Shown piece by piece: positions 9,386 to 18,483 of a DNA stretch of 64,000 bases. Below the pieces are notes generated by a model. The model saw only the letters and a list, made by a program, of their open reading frames with translations, ran no database searches and was not told where the DNA came from. A program made the position numbers and the translations under genes. Source of the DNA: Roseibium album (GTDB taxonomy: Bacteria; Pseudomonadota; Alphaproteobacteria; Rhizobiales; Stappiaceae); NCBI RefSeq assembly GCF_001404515.1, contig NZ_CXWE01000001.1:558001-622000 (forward strand), in the 5' to 3' direction. How positions within the stretch are numbered: the stretch's first letter is position 1; each line of letters begins with the position of its first letter.

Positions 9386-10774
9386 ATGACAATATGGAAG
9401 AATTTCCCCGAAACAATCCCACGTCCCGCCTACCGCTCGCTCGCCGACCTGATATCCGATGCGATCGACAACGGGGACCTGAGGGTCGGTGAAAGGCTTC
9501 CGACGCATCGTGAATTGGCCTATCAGCTTGATTTGAGTGTCCAGACCATCAGCCGGGCCTACGACGAGCTCATCCGGCGTGGCCTCATAGAAGGGCAGGT
9601 CGGGCGGGGAACGTTTGTCAGCTCGGGACCAGCCAAATCGAACTGGCCTTTCGTCCCGGCAGGTCAGGACGGGCAACTGGTCGATCTTTCGATCCTCAAA
9701 CCCGTGACGGCGCCGGTTCACAGGGAAAGAATGAGTGCGGCTTTTGCCGAGCTTTCAGACACTCTGGCTGATACATCCATCTTCTCGTTCAAGCCGTCCA
9801 ATGCGCTGCAGCCGTTCAAGAGGGCGGCCCTTGCCTGGCTGGCGCGCTGCGGCCTCAGCTGTGCACCTGATTCGATCATCATGACGAACGGTGCGACACC
9901 GGCCATGACGACAGCGCTGATGACGGCGGCGAATGCGGGCGAACTCGTGCTGACGGAGGCCATGTGTCATCACACGCTCATTCCACTCGCCAGATACATG
10001 GATTTGCGTCTGGAGGGCATTCCTCTCGATCATGAAGGCATCGTGCCGGACGAACTCGAAAAAATCTGCAGATCCAAACCGGTGAAGTCGCTCTATGTCA
10101 TGCCGAGCGGCTTGAATCCACTGGCTCGCATGATGGGAAGTGACCGGCGGGAAGCGCTAGCCGCACTTGCGCGCAAATATGACTTCACAATTATCGAGAA
10201 CGACGCATGGGGACCGATCCAGCCGGACCGGCCGCCGCCGATCGCCGCCTTCGCGCCCGAGCGGACGTTCTATTTCACAAGCTTTACAAAGTGCCTGTTT
10301 CCCGGGCTTCGGCACGGATATCTCGTTGTTCCCGAATTGCTGGCGTCAGCCGCCGCCAATCGTCACCTGGTAACAGATTGGGTGGCAACGCCCATTATGG
10401 CGGAAATCGCTTCCCTCTTCATAGAAAACGGAACTGCGGACGAACTATTGTCATGGCAGAAGGCCGCATTGGGGCGGCGAAATGCGATGGTGGCAAAGAT
10501 TCTGGACGGCATCCCGTTTGGGGCGAGTCCCAACGGAATGCACATCTGGTTGCCGCTGCCGGGGTCCTGGACCGAGGAAGCTTTCGTTGCCAATGCCAGG
10601 CAGAAAGGTGTCGCGGTGGCACCGGGTTCTGCATTCGCCATTTCAGATACCACCGCCAACCACAGTGTCCGTATTTGCCTAGGGGGCATACAGGAGGAAG
10701 CGCTGGCACGCGGCGTGCAGCTGATCGCGCGCCTTTACAAAAGTCCTCCGGAGCCTGCCTTGCTGGCATTCTGA
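9386..10774 (+). CDS. enuR: MocR-type regulator of ectoine use (EnuR)
   Basis: 462 residues. GntR winged HTH at the N-terminus (GERLPTHRELAYQLDLSVQTISRAYDEL near 38-65) joined by a linker to a fold-type I aminotransferase-like domain with the PLP Lys in SFTKCLFPG. This is the MocR/GabR architecture. Directly upstream of uehABC-eut it matches EnuR, a repressor that carries PLP and responds to ectoine-derived metabolites such as alpha-ADABA (known for the Ruegeria protein). Divergent from asnC. Confidence 0.92.
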   Translation: MTIWKNFPETIPRPAYRSLADLISDAIDNGDLRVGERLPTHRELAYQLDLSVQTISRAYDELIRRGLIEGQVGRGTFVSSGPAKSNWPFVPAGQDGQLVDLSILKPVTAPVHRERMSAAFAELSDTLADTSIFSFKPSNALQPFKRAALAWLARCGLSCAPDSIIMTNGATPAMTTALMTAANAGELVLTEAMCHHTLIPLARYMDLRLEGIPLDHEGIVPDELEKICRSKPVKSLYVMPSGLNPLARMMGSDRREALAALARKYDFTIIENDAWGPIQPDRPPPIAAFAPERTFYFTSFTKCLFPGLRHGYLVVPELLASAAANRHLVTDWVATPIMAEIASLFIENGTADELLSWQKAALGRRNAMVAKILDGIPFGASPNGMHIWLPLPGSWTEEAFVANARQKGVAVAPGSAFAISDTTANHSVRICLGGIQEEALARGVQLIARLYKSPPEPALLAF

Positions 10775-10792
10775 ATGCGTTTATATGTTAAA

Positions 10793-10831
10793 ATTGTCAT
10801 GATTTAATGTTTTGATTGACTCTTAATTGTC
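10793..10831. promoter_or_regulatory. Phased ATTGTC/ATTGAC repeats upstream of uehA
   Basis: Three hexamers on the same strand: ATTGTC 10793-10798, ATTGAC 10815-10820 and ATTGTC 10826-10831. Starts are 22 and 11 bp apart, on the same helix face. The GTCAATT/AATTGAC core also appears in the asnC-enuR inverted repeat. MocR regulators often bind direct repeats, so this is a candidate EnuR operator in the 230-bp gap before uehA. Confidence 0.5.
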
Positions 10832-11004
10832 CTCATTTCAAGTTGAGGCAATAACAACAACCCGGAAATTCAATTGAACGGCTGTCACGTCTTTTCGTGC
10901 GGACCGGTGCCGATGGGATGCGCCTAGAGTGTCATCTCCGCGGACGCTCTCCGTGTGTCTGAAAAGGCGTGTTGGCCAGGGAACAGCAAAAGCAGGTCAA
11001 ATTC

Positions 11005-12015
11005 ATGAAAACCAAATTCAGAACACTCCTTGCCAGCACGGCAATGCTTCTTGCCGGTGCGACCCTGTCGCACGCCGCTGACTGGAAATACGCCTTTGAG
11101 GAATCCCTGACGGACGTGCAGGGAGTTTACGCCACGAAGTTCAAGGAAGCCGTCGAAGCGAATTCCGATCATACGATAACGTTGTTTCCCTATGGCTCGC
11201 TGGGCGAGTCCGCCGACATCATGGAGCAGACGCAGGCCGGCCTGCTTCAGTTCGTTAACCAGTCTCCCGGTTTCACCGGAGCCCTGATCCCCGAGGCACA
11301 GGTGTTCTTTGTTCCCTACCTGCTTCCGACCGATCAGGATCATCTCGGCCGTTTCTTCAAGAATTCCAAGGCGATCAACGAGGATTTCGTCGGTCTTTAT
11401 GCAAACCAGGGACTGGAACTCCTGTCCATGTATCCGGAAGGCGAGGTGGCGATGACCACCAAGTCGCCCGTGAAGAGCTGTGCGGATCTTGATGAAGTCA
11501 AATTTCGCGTGATGACCAATCCGCTGCTGGTGGAATCCTACAAGGCCTTTGGTGCCACGCCGACACCGTTGCCGTGGGGCGAGGTCTATGGCGGCTTGCA
11601 GACCAACATCATCCAGGGGCAGGAGAACCCGACGTTCTTCCTCTTTTCCACCAAGATCTACGAAGTGACAGACCATATCACCTATGCGGGCCACAACAAC
11701 TTCACCACCGCGCTGATGGCCAACAAGCAGTTCTATGATGGTTTGAGTGCCGAAGAACAGAAGGTCGTCCAGGACGCCGCCGCATCCGCCTTCGACTACA
11801 TTGTCGGATATCAGAAAAGCCTGGCGGACAGCGAACTTGACAAGATCAAGGAAGCAAAACCCGCAATGACCATCACTGTCCTGTCGGACGAAGAGCGGGC
11901 CTGCTTCAAGAATGCGGCCGCCGAAGTGGAGGCGAAGTTCATCGAAATGACCGGAGAGGGCGGCAAGGCCATCCTCGACCAGATGAAAGCGGATCTGGAC
12001 GCAACGCGCGACTGA
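11005..12015 (+). CDS. uehA: TRAP transporter ectoine-binding protein (UehA)
   Basis: 336 residues from ATG 11005, with a signal peptide ([12 protein letters not shown]; cleavage after SHA). DctP-family periplasmic solute-binding protein, full length, with the typical [18 protein letters not shown] region around the conserved Arg that contacts substrate carboxylates. First gene of the ueh-eut operon and behind enuR, so the ligand is very likely ectoine/hydroxyectoine (UehA/TeaA). Followed by a stem-loop before the membrane subunits. Confidence 0.92.
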   Translation: MKTKFRTLLASTAMLLAGATLSHAADWKYAFEESLTDVQGVYATKFKEAVEANSDHTITLFPYGSLGESADIMEQTQAGLLQFVNQSPGFTGALIPEAQVFFVPYLLPTDQDHLGRFFKNSKAINEDFVGLYANQGLELLSMYPEGEVAMTTKSPVKSCADLDEVKFRVMTNPLLVESYKAFGATPTPLPWGEVYGGLQTNIIQGQENPTFFLFSTKIYEVTDHITYAGHNNFTTALMANKQFYDGLSAEEQKVVQDAAASAFDYIVGYQKSLADSELDKIKEAKPAMTITVLSDEERACFKNAAAEVEAKFIEMTGEGGKAILDQMKADLDATRD

Positions 12016-12036
12016 CCGGGTCCTGAACGACCCGGT
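12015..12036 (+). terminator. Intercistronic hairpin after uehA
   Basis: 8-bp stem ACCGGGTC/GACCCGGT with a 6-nt loop, starting at the uehA stop codon. No U-tract. It probably limits read-through or protects the uehA message, as is common after the binding-protein gene of transporter operons. Confidence 0.55.
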
Positions 12037-12100
12037 GCTCTGGTGCGGGAGGCAGCAGTTTGCAAGCCTCCCGCAAGTCACGAACCGGCTGGAGAGAACG

Positions 12101-12679
12101 GTGAAAAGCGACGATCCCAACAGCACTGATCAACATCAGATGAACGGCTTTCTCGGGGTGCTCGATACGGCAGTCAGCCGTGTTGAATCCTTCATGCTGG
12201 CATTCGGCGTTCTTTTGATGGCAGCCAACACGGTCATCAATGTCGTTGGTCGGTTCGTGTTTCAGCACAGCTTGTTTTTTTCAGAAGAACTGAACCGGAT
12301 TCTGATCATCCTGATCACGTTTGCAGGCATCAGTTACGCCGCGCGACAGGGTCGCCACATCCGGATGTCGGCTATTTTCGACATGATGCCTGCGCGCATC
12401 CGCAAGGTCATGATGATCCTGATCGCCTGCGTCACCTCACTGGCCATGTTCGCGCTCTGCATTTTCGCGATCCGATACATCACCAGCGTTGCGGCCTCGG
12501 GCCGGGTTCTTCCCGCATTGGCCATTCCGGTCTTCTGGATTTTTCTATGGGTGCCGGTCGGGTTTTTCATGACCGGCGTCCAGTACGCGCTGACCGCGGT
12601 CAAGAACATTTTCGACAAGGATATCTACCTCTCGACCCAGGTGCTTGAGGGTTACGAAGACGACGAGTTCGAAGTCTAG
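12101..12679 (+). CDS. uehB: TRAP transporter small membrane subunit (UehB)
   Basis: 192 residues from GTG 12101, chosen because GGAGAG sits 5 nt upstream and the predicted first membrane segment then starts at a normal distance; the frame is open to 12035. DctQ family with four hydrophobic segments and the conserved [23 protein letters not shown] region. It links the binding protein to the large UehC permease. Sits 20 bp before uehC. Confidence 0.88.
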   Translation: MKSDDPNSTDQHQMNGFLGVLDTAVSRVESFMLAFGVLLMAANTVINVVGRFVFQHSLFFSEELNRILIILITFAGISYAARQGRHIRMSAIFDMMPARIRKVMMILIACVTSLAMFALCIFAIRYITSVAASGRVLPALAIPVFWIFLWVPVGFFMTGVQYALTAVKNIFDKDIYLSTQVLEGYEDDEFEV

Positions 12680-12699
12680 AGGCTGACGAGGTAGGACCG

Positions 12700-13983
12700 A
12701 TGGCGCTCACAATATTTCTCATCATGGTCGTGCTGCTGCTGCTCGGCTTTCCCATGATGATACCGCTGCTTGCCGCGACGTTTACCGGCTTCATGATGCT
12801 GTTCGGTGATATCGGCAAGACGGACTTCATGGTTCAGCAGATCATGGCGGGCATTCGTCCGGCGTCGCTGATCGCAGTTCCAATGTTCATCCTTGCGGCA
12901 GACATCATGACGCGTGGACAGTCAGCCGGCAGATTGATCGACATGGTCATGAAGTTTGTCGGCCATGTCAAAGGTGGTCTTGCCGTCAGCACGGCAACGG
13001 CCTGTACCCTGTTCGGAGCTGTTTCCGGATCGACCCAGGCGACTGTCGTTGCCGTTGGTTCGCCACTGCGCCCGCGCATGCTCAAGGCCGGATACAAGGA
13101 CTCGTTTGTCCTGGCACTCATCATCAATGCCTCGGACATCGCCTTTCTGATCCCGCCGTCCATCGGCATGATCATCTATGGCGTGATCTCCAGCACGTCG
13201 ATTGCAGAATTGTTCATTGCCGGTATCGGGCCGGGTCTTCTGTTGCTCGTGCTGTTTTCCGCCTACAGCATGATTTACGCGACGGTAAAAGGTGTTCCGA
13301 CCGAGCCGAAGGCCAGTTGGGGAGAGCGGTTGGCCGCGGTCAGGAGAGCGGTCTGGCCACTCGGATTTCCGCTGATCATCGTCGGTGGAATTTACGGTGG
13401 CGTTTTCAGCCCGACGGAAGCTGCGGCCGTATGCGTACTCTATGCCGTATTCCTCGAATTCGTGGTGTTCAGGTCCCTGAAATGGCCGGAAATGTACACC
13501 ATCGCGAAATCCACCGGACTGATCACGGCCGTCGTCTTCATTCTTGTGGGGGCTGGCGCCTCTTTTTCCTGGGTGATTTCGTTCGCGCAGGTGCCACAGC
13601 AGATCCTGGCGAGTATCGGGATTACGGAGATGGGACCGCATGGCGTCCTGGCTGTCATTTCGATTGCATTCTTCATTGGCTGCATGTTCGTCGACCCGAT
13701 CGTGGTGATCCTGATTCTGGTGCCGATCTTTGCGCCGGTCGTGAAGTCGGTGGGACTTGATCCGGTTCTGGTGGGCACGATCATCACGCTGCAGGTTGCC
13801 ATCGGTTCCGCAACACCTCCCTTCGGATGTGACATCTTCACGGCGATTGCCATATTCAAGCGGCCTTACATTGATGTCATTCGCGGTATTTTCCCGTTCA
13901 CGGTCATTCTGCTCTGCGTCTCCGCCGCGCTGATCTTCTTTCCTCAGATTGCGCTGTTCCTGCGTGACCTGGCTTTCCGATGA
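12700..13983 (+). CDS. uehC: TRAP transporter large permease (UehC)
   Basis: 427 residues, DctM family, about 12 hydrophobic segments. Typical motifs include FGAVSGSTQATVVAVG and VGGIYGGVFSPTEAAAV. It carries Na+-driven uptake of ectoine delivered by UehA. The stop codon overlaps the earliest possible start of the following Usp gene. Confidence 0.93.
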   Translation: MALTIFLIMVVLLLLGFPMMIPLLAATFTGFMMLFGDIGKTDFMVQQIMAGIRPASLIAVPMFILAADIMTRGQSAGRLIDMVMKFVGHVKGGLAVSTATACTLFGAVSGSTQATVVAVGSPLRPRMLKAGYKDSFVLALIINASDIAFLIPPSIGMIIYGVISSTSIAELFIAGIGPGLLLLVLFSAYSMIYATVKGVPTEPKASWGERLAAVRRAVWPLGFPLIIVGGIYGGVFSPTEAAAVCVLYAVFLEFVVFRSLKWPEMYTIAKSTGLITAVVFILVGAGASFSWVISFAQVPQQILASIGITEMGPHGVLAVISIAFFIGCMFVDPIVVILILVPIFAPVVKSVGLDPVLVGTIITLQVAIGSATPPFGCDIFTAIAIFKRPYIDVIRGIFPFTVILLCVSAALIFFPQIALFLRDLAFR

Positions 13984-13994
13984 TGGGGGCAATC

Positions 13995-14432
13995 ATGTTC
14001 AAAAACATCCTGGTTGCGGTCGATGGGTCGCAGGGTGCCCAAAAGGCTCTTGGTGTCGCGGTCGGGCTTCAGTCTAGCTGCGGTGCGGACCTGCTGGTCC
14101 TGACGGTCTACAGGCACCACTCCCTGCTTGAAGCATCAATGTCGATGGTGCGACCTGATGATCCCTCGCCACCGGATGAGTCCATGCGTGACCATGCCAG
14201 GGAGATCGCGGAACAGGCGAAGGAGTTTGCGAGCCGGGCAGGGGCTGAAACGGTGCGGGCCTTCGTAAAAATCGGCCAACCGGCCCGGACAATCGTGAAA
14301 TTCGCCGAAGAACACGATGTTGATGTCATCGTTGTCGGCAGTCGTGGTCTTGGCGATGTCGAGGGATTTTTGCTCGGTAGCGTGTCGCACAAGATCACCA
14401 GCCTGGCGGATTGCCCGGTTCTGGTCGTGTAG
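13995..14432 (+). CDS. Universal stress protein linked to the ectoine TRAP transporter (TeaD-like)
   Basis: 145 residues from ATG 13995, preceded by GGGGG; ATG 13980, overlapping the uehC stop, would add five residues. UspA fold with N-terminal NILVAVDGS and the ATP-binding pattern VGSRGLGDVEGFLLGSVS (G-x2-G-x9-G-S). Usp genes of this kind sit beside TRAP permeases for ectoine; TeaD of Halomonas modulates transport and binds ATP. A similar regulatory role is inferred. Confidence 0.88.
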   Translation: MFKNILVAVDGSQGAQKALGVAVGLQSSCGADLLVLTVYRHHSLLEASMSMVRPDDPSPPDESMRDHAREIAEQAKEFASRAGAETVRAFVKIGQPARTIVKFAEEHDVDVIVVGSRGLGDVEGFLLGSVSHKITSLADCPVLVV

Positions 14433-14481
14433 AAGTCTCAATCAGGCGCCGCTTCAAACGGCACCCTCACAGGAAATCAAA

Positions 14482-15276
14482 ATGGCAATAGTTGTGCCTT
14501 CAATATCGTCTGAGGAAGTCCGTTTCGACATTCCGGAAACAGCAAGGTTCGGTCTGGTCGCACTCGCGACGGACCTGACCAGCGAAAGGGATCTTTATCA
14601 GCAGATGCAGGGCAGGGATGTCGCTATCCATGTGTCCCGGCTCGCGTTCGAAAACCCGACAACACCCGACAACCTGCAGCTGATGGCGCCTCGCCTTGTC
14701 AAGGCAGCCGGACTATTGGCACCTGTCTCGCCTCTGAAGGCGGTTTGCTACAGCTGCACGGCAGCCACCGTTGTTATCGGCGATCATGAAGTGCGCAGCT
14801 CAATCCAGAAAGAACTGCCGGGAATTCCCGTCGTGACACCCACCGCGGCGGCGATCAGAGCTTTCGAGGCACTCGACGTCCGCCGAATTGCCGTTCTGAC
14901 ACCTTACACGATTGCCACGAGCCAGCCGATGGCGGATTTCTTCACCAGTCAGGGACTGGATGTTGTCAATTTCGATTGCCTTGGTGTCGAGGACGATCGT
15001 GACATGGCCCGTATCAGCCGTCAGACAATCATCAATGCGGCGGTTGCCGCTGATCGGAAGGATGCCCAGGCCCTGTTCATTTCGTGTACGGCCTTGCCCG
15101 TGCTTGACAGCATCGTAGAAATCGAGGACCGCATCGGGAAACCTGTGGTGACATCAAACCAGGCCGCTGGTTGGCTCTTGACCCGATTGGGCGGTCTTTC
15201 CGATCATCGCCCTGCCGAATTCGGAAAACTCTATTCGTTTGATCTTGCAAGTGAGAAGGTCCGAGACATCGCATGA
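14482..15276 (+). CDS. eutA: EutA, Asp/Glu racemase-like protein of ectoine use
   Basis: 264 residues. Start ATG 14482 after AGGAAA; the frame is open upstream into the Usp gene but without support. Aspartate/glutamate racemase/arylmalonate decarboxylase superfamily, with both Cys motifs present (CYSCTAATVV and FISCTALPV). Its place in eutABCDE identifies it as EutA; the proposed role is stereochemical adjustment of hydroxyectoine-derived intermediates, which is not firmly proven. Overlaps eutB by 4 bp. Confidence 0.85.
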   Translation: MAIVVPSISSEEVRFDIPETARFGLVALATDLTSERDLYQQMQGRDVAIHVSRLAFENPTTPDNLQLMAPRLVKAAGLLAPVSPLKAVCYSCTAATVVIGDHEVRSSIQKELPGIPVVTPTAAAIRAFEALDVRRIAVLTPYTIATSQPMADFFTSQGLDVVNFDCLGVEDDRDMARISRQTIINAAVAADRKDAQALFISCTALPVLDSIVEIEDRIGKPVVTSNQAAGWLLTRLGGLSDHRPAEFGKLYSFDLASEKVRDIA

Positions 15277-16280
15277 ATCCCAACTCTTTCCAGTTTGCTC
15301 CGGAAACCTTCACGCAAGCACGAACGCGGATCGCGGACAGGATCCTGCGCACCCCGATGGTTCATTCCTCGAGCCTGAGCGAGCGAGCCGGCGTGCCGGT
15401 TCACCTGAAGCTTGAACAATTGCAGAAAACGGGAAGCTTCAAGTTGCGCGGCGCTACCAATGCCGTGCTGGCGCTGGATGAAACGGCGCAGGCAAACGGC
15501 GTCGTTGGCGTTTCAACCGGCAATCACGGACGCGGGCTCGCCTATGCCGCAAGGCAGGCAGGCGTCAAGTGCATCATCTGCATGTCCCGCCTCGTGCCGC
15601 AAAACAAGATCGACGGCATCAGGGCCCAAGGTGCCGAAGTGCGAATTGTCGGGTCTTCACAGGACGAGGCCCAGGTTGAAGTCGACAGACTGGTTGATGA
15701 AGAGGGAATGACCCTTCTTCCACCATTTGACCACAAGGATATCATTGCCGGTCAGGGAACATTGGGTCTTGAATTTCTGGAGGACGTTCCGGACGTGGAG
15801 ACTGTTCTCGTGCCACTTTCCGGTGGCGGGCTCATTTCCGGTGTCGCCGAAGCGGTCAAGGCGCGAAAACCGGATGTGAAGATCATCGGTGTTTCCATGG
15901 AACGCGGGGCCGCCATGGCCGCTTCTCAGGCTGCCGGCCATCCGGTTCAGGTTCCCGAATTGCCGACACTGGCGGATTCTCTCGGCGGTGGCATCGGCCT
16001 GGAGAACCGGTATACGTTCAATGTTGTGCGGGACCTTGTCGATAATATCGTTCTTTTGAACGAAGTGGAAATTGCGGCCGGCATACGTCACGCATACTGG
16101 CAGGAGCGGCAGGTTGTTGAAGGTTCGGGAGCTGTTTGCCTGGCTGCCCTTGTCGCCGACAAGGCGAAGCTTGCAGGCCCTTCAGTGGCATTGTTGTCCG
16201 GATGCAATATCGACATGAACATGCATCAGCGCATCATTTCCGGTGAGGATGTCGATGTTGCCGGTGAAGGGGAGATCTGA
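15273..16280 (+). CDS. eutB: EutB, threonine dehydratase-like PLP enzyme
   Basis: 335 residues, fold-type II PLP enzyme. Schiff-base Lys in TGSFKLRGA, Asn loop STGNHGRG and phosphate loop SGGGLISG. Resembles threonine/serine dehydratase and hydroxyectoine-utilisation EutB, proposed to dehydrate hydroxydiaminobutyrate derivatives. The start overlaps the eutA stop in an ATGA arrangement. Confidence 0.87.
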   Translation: MNPNSFQFAPETFTQARTRIADRILRTPMVHSSSLSERAGVPVHLKLEQLQKTGSFKLRGATNAVLALDETAQANGVVGVSTGNHGRGLAYAARQAGVKCIICMSRLVPQNKIDGIRAQGAEVRIVGSSQDEAQVEVDRLVDEEGMTLLPPFDHKDIIAGQGTLGLEFLEDVPDVETVLVPLSGGGLISGVAEAVKARKPDVKIIGVSMERGAAMAASQAAGHPVQVPELPTLADSLGGGIGLENRYTFNVVRDLVDNIVLLNEVEIAAGIRHAYWQERQVVEGSGAVCLAALVADKAKLAGPSVALLSGCNIDMNMHQRIISGEDVDVAGEGEI

Positions 16281-16281
16281 A

Positions 16282-17274
16282 TTGCCCGCTATCAAATTGC
16301 TCACGGAAGCAGAGCTCCGCAAGATCGTCCATCTCGATCTTGCTGCCGTTGACTGTGTGGAACGCGCCTTTGCATCACTGGCTCAGGGCGGTGTCGTCAT
16401 GCCACCGATCCTGTCCATGGCGATACCGGACTATAACGGTGAAGTTGACGTCAAGACCGCTTATGTGCCGGGCGTCGAAAGTTTTGCCATCAAGATGTCT
16501 CCCGGTTTTTTCGACAACCCGAAATTCGGCCTTCCCAGCACATCGGGTTTGATGATCCTCTTTTCCGCACGAACCGGCATGGTCGAGGCTCTGCTCCTGG
16601 ACAATGGCTATCTGACGGATATCAGAACCGCTGCAGCCGGAGCTGTCGCGGCAAAACATCTTGCACCGGAAAATGCCAGAACGGCCTGCATTCTGGGGGC
16701 CGGGATGCAGGCGAAGCTGCAGCTGCAGGCATTGTGCCTTGTCCGACCGATAGAAAAAGTTTCCTATTGGGCGCGAGACATTGCAAAAGCCGAGGCGACC
16801 GCGAGGGAAATGGCACAGCTCCTTGGAATTGAAGCTAATCCGACAGCCAGGCTGGAGGAGGCCGTTGCGGAGGCTGACGTTATCGTTACGACAACACCGA
16901 GTGCAGAACCGTTGATCAAGGGGCGTTGGCTGCGTGCGGGGCAGCACGTGACGGCCATGGGATCAGACCAGCACCACAAGAACGAGCTTGAACCCGCCTG
17001 TCTTGATCTTGCAGATCTATATGTTCCCGACCGGCAATCGCAGACCGAACTCCTTGGCGAGCTCCATCATGCGATTTCAACCGGGTTTGTTTCGGGTGAA
17101 ACCAGGTTCGATGAACTCGGTGACATCGTTGCAGGCAAGGCTGTCGGCCGAAAACGGCCCGAGGATCTTACGATTTGCGATCTGACCGGAACCGGCGTCC
17201 AGGACACGGCGATTGCGACGTTTGCGCGTCAGCAGGCCGAGACTGCCGGCGCCGGAACACATTTTGATACCTGA
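16282..17274 (+). CDS. eutC: EutC, ornithine cyclodeaminase/mu-crystallin family protein
   Basis: 330 residues with TTG start at 16282, preferred because AAGGGGAG lies 6-7 nt upstream and the gene then begins 1 bp after the eutB stop; GTG 16243 or ATG 16255 would overlap eutB. NAD-binding OCD family, with the Rossmann motif ILGAGMQAK and substrate-Lys region SFAIKMSPG. In eut clusters it is thought to act with EutB on hydroxyectoine-derived intermediates. Confidence 0.85.
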   Translation: MPAIKLLTEAELRKIVHLDLAAVDCVERAFASLAQGGVVMPPILSMAIPDYNGEVDVKTAYVPGVESFAIKMSPGFFDNPKFGLPSTSGLMILFSARTGMVEALLLDNGYLTDIRTAAAGAVAAKHLAPENARTACILGAGMQAKLQLQALCLVRPIEKVSYWARDIAKAEATAREMAQLLGIEANPTARLEEAVAEADVIVTTTPSAEPLIKGRWLRAGQHVTAMGSDQHHKNELEPACLDLADLYVPDRQSQTELLGELHHAISTGFVSGETRFDELGDIVAGKAVGRKRPEDLTICDLTGTGVQDTAIATFARQQAETAGAGTHFDT

Positions 17275-17293
17275 CCCTCATTGGAAGAGCTAC

Positions 17294-18481
17294 ATGATCG
17301 AGCCGTCCCTTCATTTCACAAGGCAAGAATACCTGGACCGGATAGACCGGACGCGAACGGCCATGCAGCAGGCCGGTGTCGATGTCATCATCGTTTCCGA
17401 CCCCTCCAACATGGCCTGGTTGACAGGCTATGACGGCTGGTCGTTTTACGTCCACCAGGCAGTACTGCTGGGCCTCGACGGAGATCCCGTCTGGTTCGGC
17501 CGCGGGCAGGACGCGCAAGGAGCCTTCAGGACCTGCTTCATGCACCCGGACAATGTCATCGGTTATCCGGACCACTACGTTCAGTCGACCGAGCGCCATC
17601 CGATGGACTATCTGGCCGCGCGGATTGAGGAGCGGGGCTGGGCATCGTCGAACATCGGCGTTGAAATGGATAATTACTGGTTCACAGCAGCATCCTATGC
17701 GTCGCTGCAAAAACACCTTGCCGATGCAAACTTTCGGGATGTGACGGCGCTGGTGAACTGGCAACGGGCAGTGAAATCCGAACAGGAACTCACCTATATG
17801 CGTACGGCCGGAAAACTGGTCGAAAAGATCCATGCGCGCATTTTGGAAAAGGCAGAGCCCGGTCTTCGCAAATGCGATCTCGTCGCCGACATTTATGATG
17901 CGGGCCTGCGCTATGATGCCGGTCTCGAGGCCGGCGGCGACTATCCGGCAATCGTTCCGCTTCTGCCGTCGGGAAGTGATGCGGCAGCTCCACATCTCAC
18001 CTGGGACGACAAGCCGATGAAATCCGGTGAAGGCACGTTTTTCGAGGTCGCCGGAGCCTATCACCGCTATCAGTGCCCGCTTTCCAGGACGTTGTTTCTC
18101 GGCAAGCCGACACAGACCTTTCTTGATGCGGAAAAAGCCGTGCTTGAAGGCATGGAAGCCGGGCTTGAGGCCGCCAGGGCCGGCAATCTTTGCGAAGACA
18201 TCGCACACTCGTTTTTTGCCGTTCTGAAGAAGTACGGCATCACCAAGGACAACCGCACGGGCTATCCGATCGGTATCTCCTATCCACCCGACTGGGGCGA
18301 GCGCACCATGTCGCTGCGGAGCGGCGACCGCACTGTCTTGCGGGAAAACATGACATTCCACTTCATGACCGGTCTGTGGATGGATGACTGGGGTTTCGAG
18401 ATCACCGAAAGCATTGTCATCCGTGACGGCGCGCCGGAGTGCCTTTCCAATGTTCCCCGCAAGCTTTTTGTGAAGGCCTGA
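17294..18481 (+). CDS. eutD: Ectoine hydrolase (EutD/DoeA)
   Basis: 395 residues from ATG 17294. Creatinase/M24 pita-bread fold: N-terminal domain with VIIVSDPSNMAWLTGYDGWSF, C-terminal catalytic domain from about residue 165. It opens the ectoine ring to N-acetyl-diaminobutyrate isomers. The Asp-Asp pair that binds metal in M24 peptidases is not evident: the matching stretch reads FEVAGAYHRYQCPLSRT. This fits a non-peptidase member of the family. Two bases separate it from eutE, whose product is known to partner with it. Confidence 0.92.
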   Translation: MIEPSLHFTRQEYLDRIDRTRTAMQQAGVDVIIVSDPSNMAWLTGYDGWSFYVHQAVLLGLDGDPVWFGRGQDAQGAFRTCFMHPDNVIGYPDHYVQSTERHPMDYLAARIEERGWASSNIGVEMDNYWFTAASYASLQKHLADANFRDVTALVNWQRAVKSEQELTYMRTAGKLVEKIHARILEKAEPGLRKCDLVADIYDAGLRYDAGLEAGGDYPAIVPLLPSGSDAAAPHLTWDDKPMKSGEGTFFEVAGAYHRYQCPLSRTLFLGKPTQTFLDAEKAVLEGMEAGLEAARAGNLCEDIAHSFFAVLKKYGITKDNRTGYPIGISYPPDWGERTMSLRSGDRTVLRENMTFHFMTGLWMDDWGFEITESIVIRDGAPECLSNVPRKLFVKA

Positions 18482-18483
18482 CG

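Noticed and set aside
8801..9721. 306-residue version of the AsnC-type regulator
   Set aside because: The extra 133 residues would be antisense to enuR and lack Lrp similarity; ATG 9322 gives a normal-length protein.
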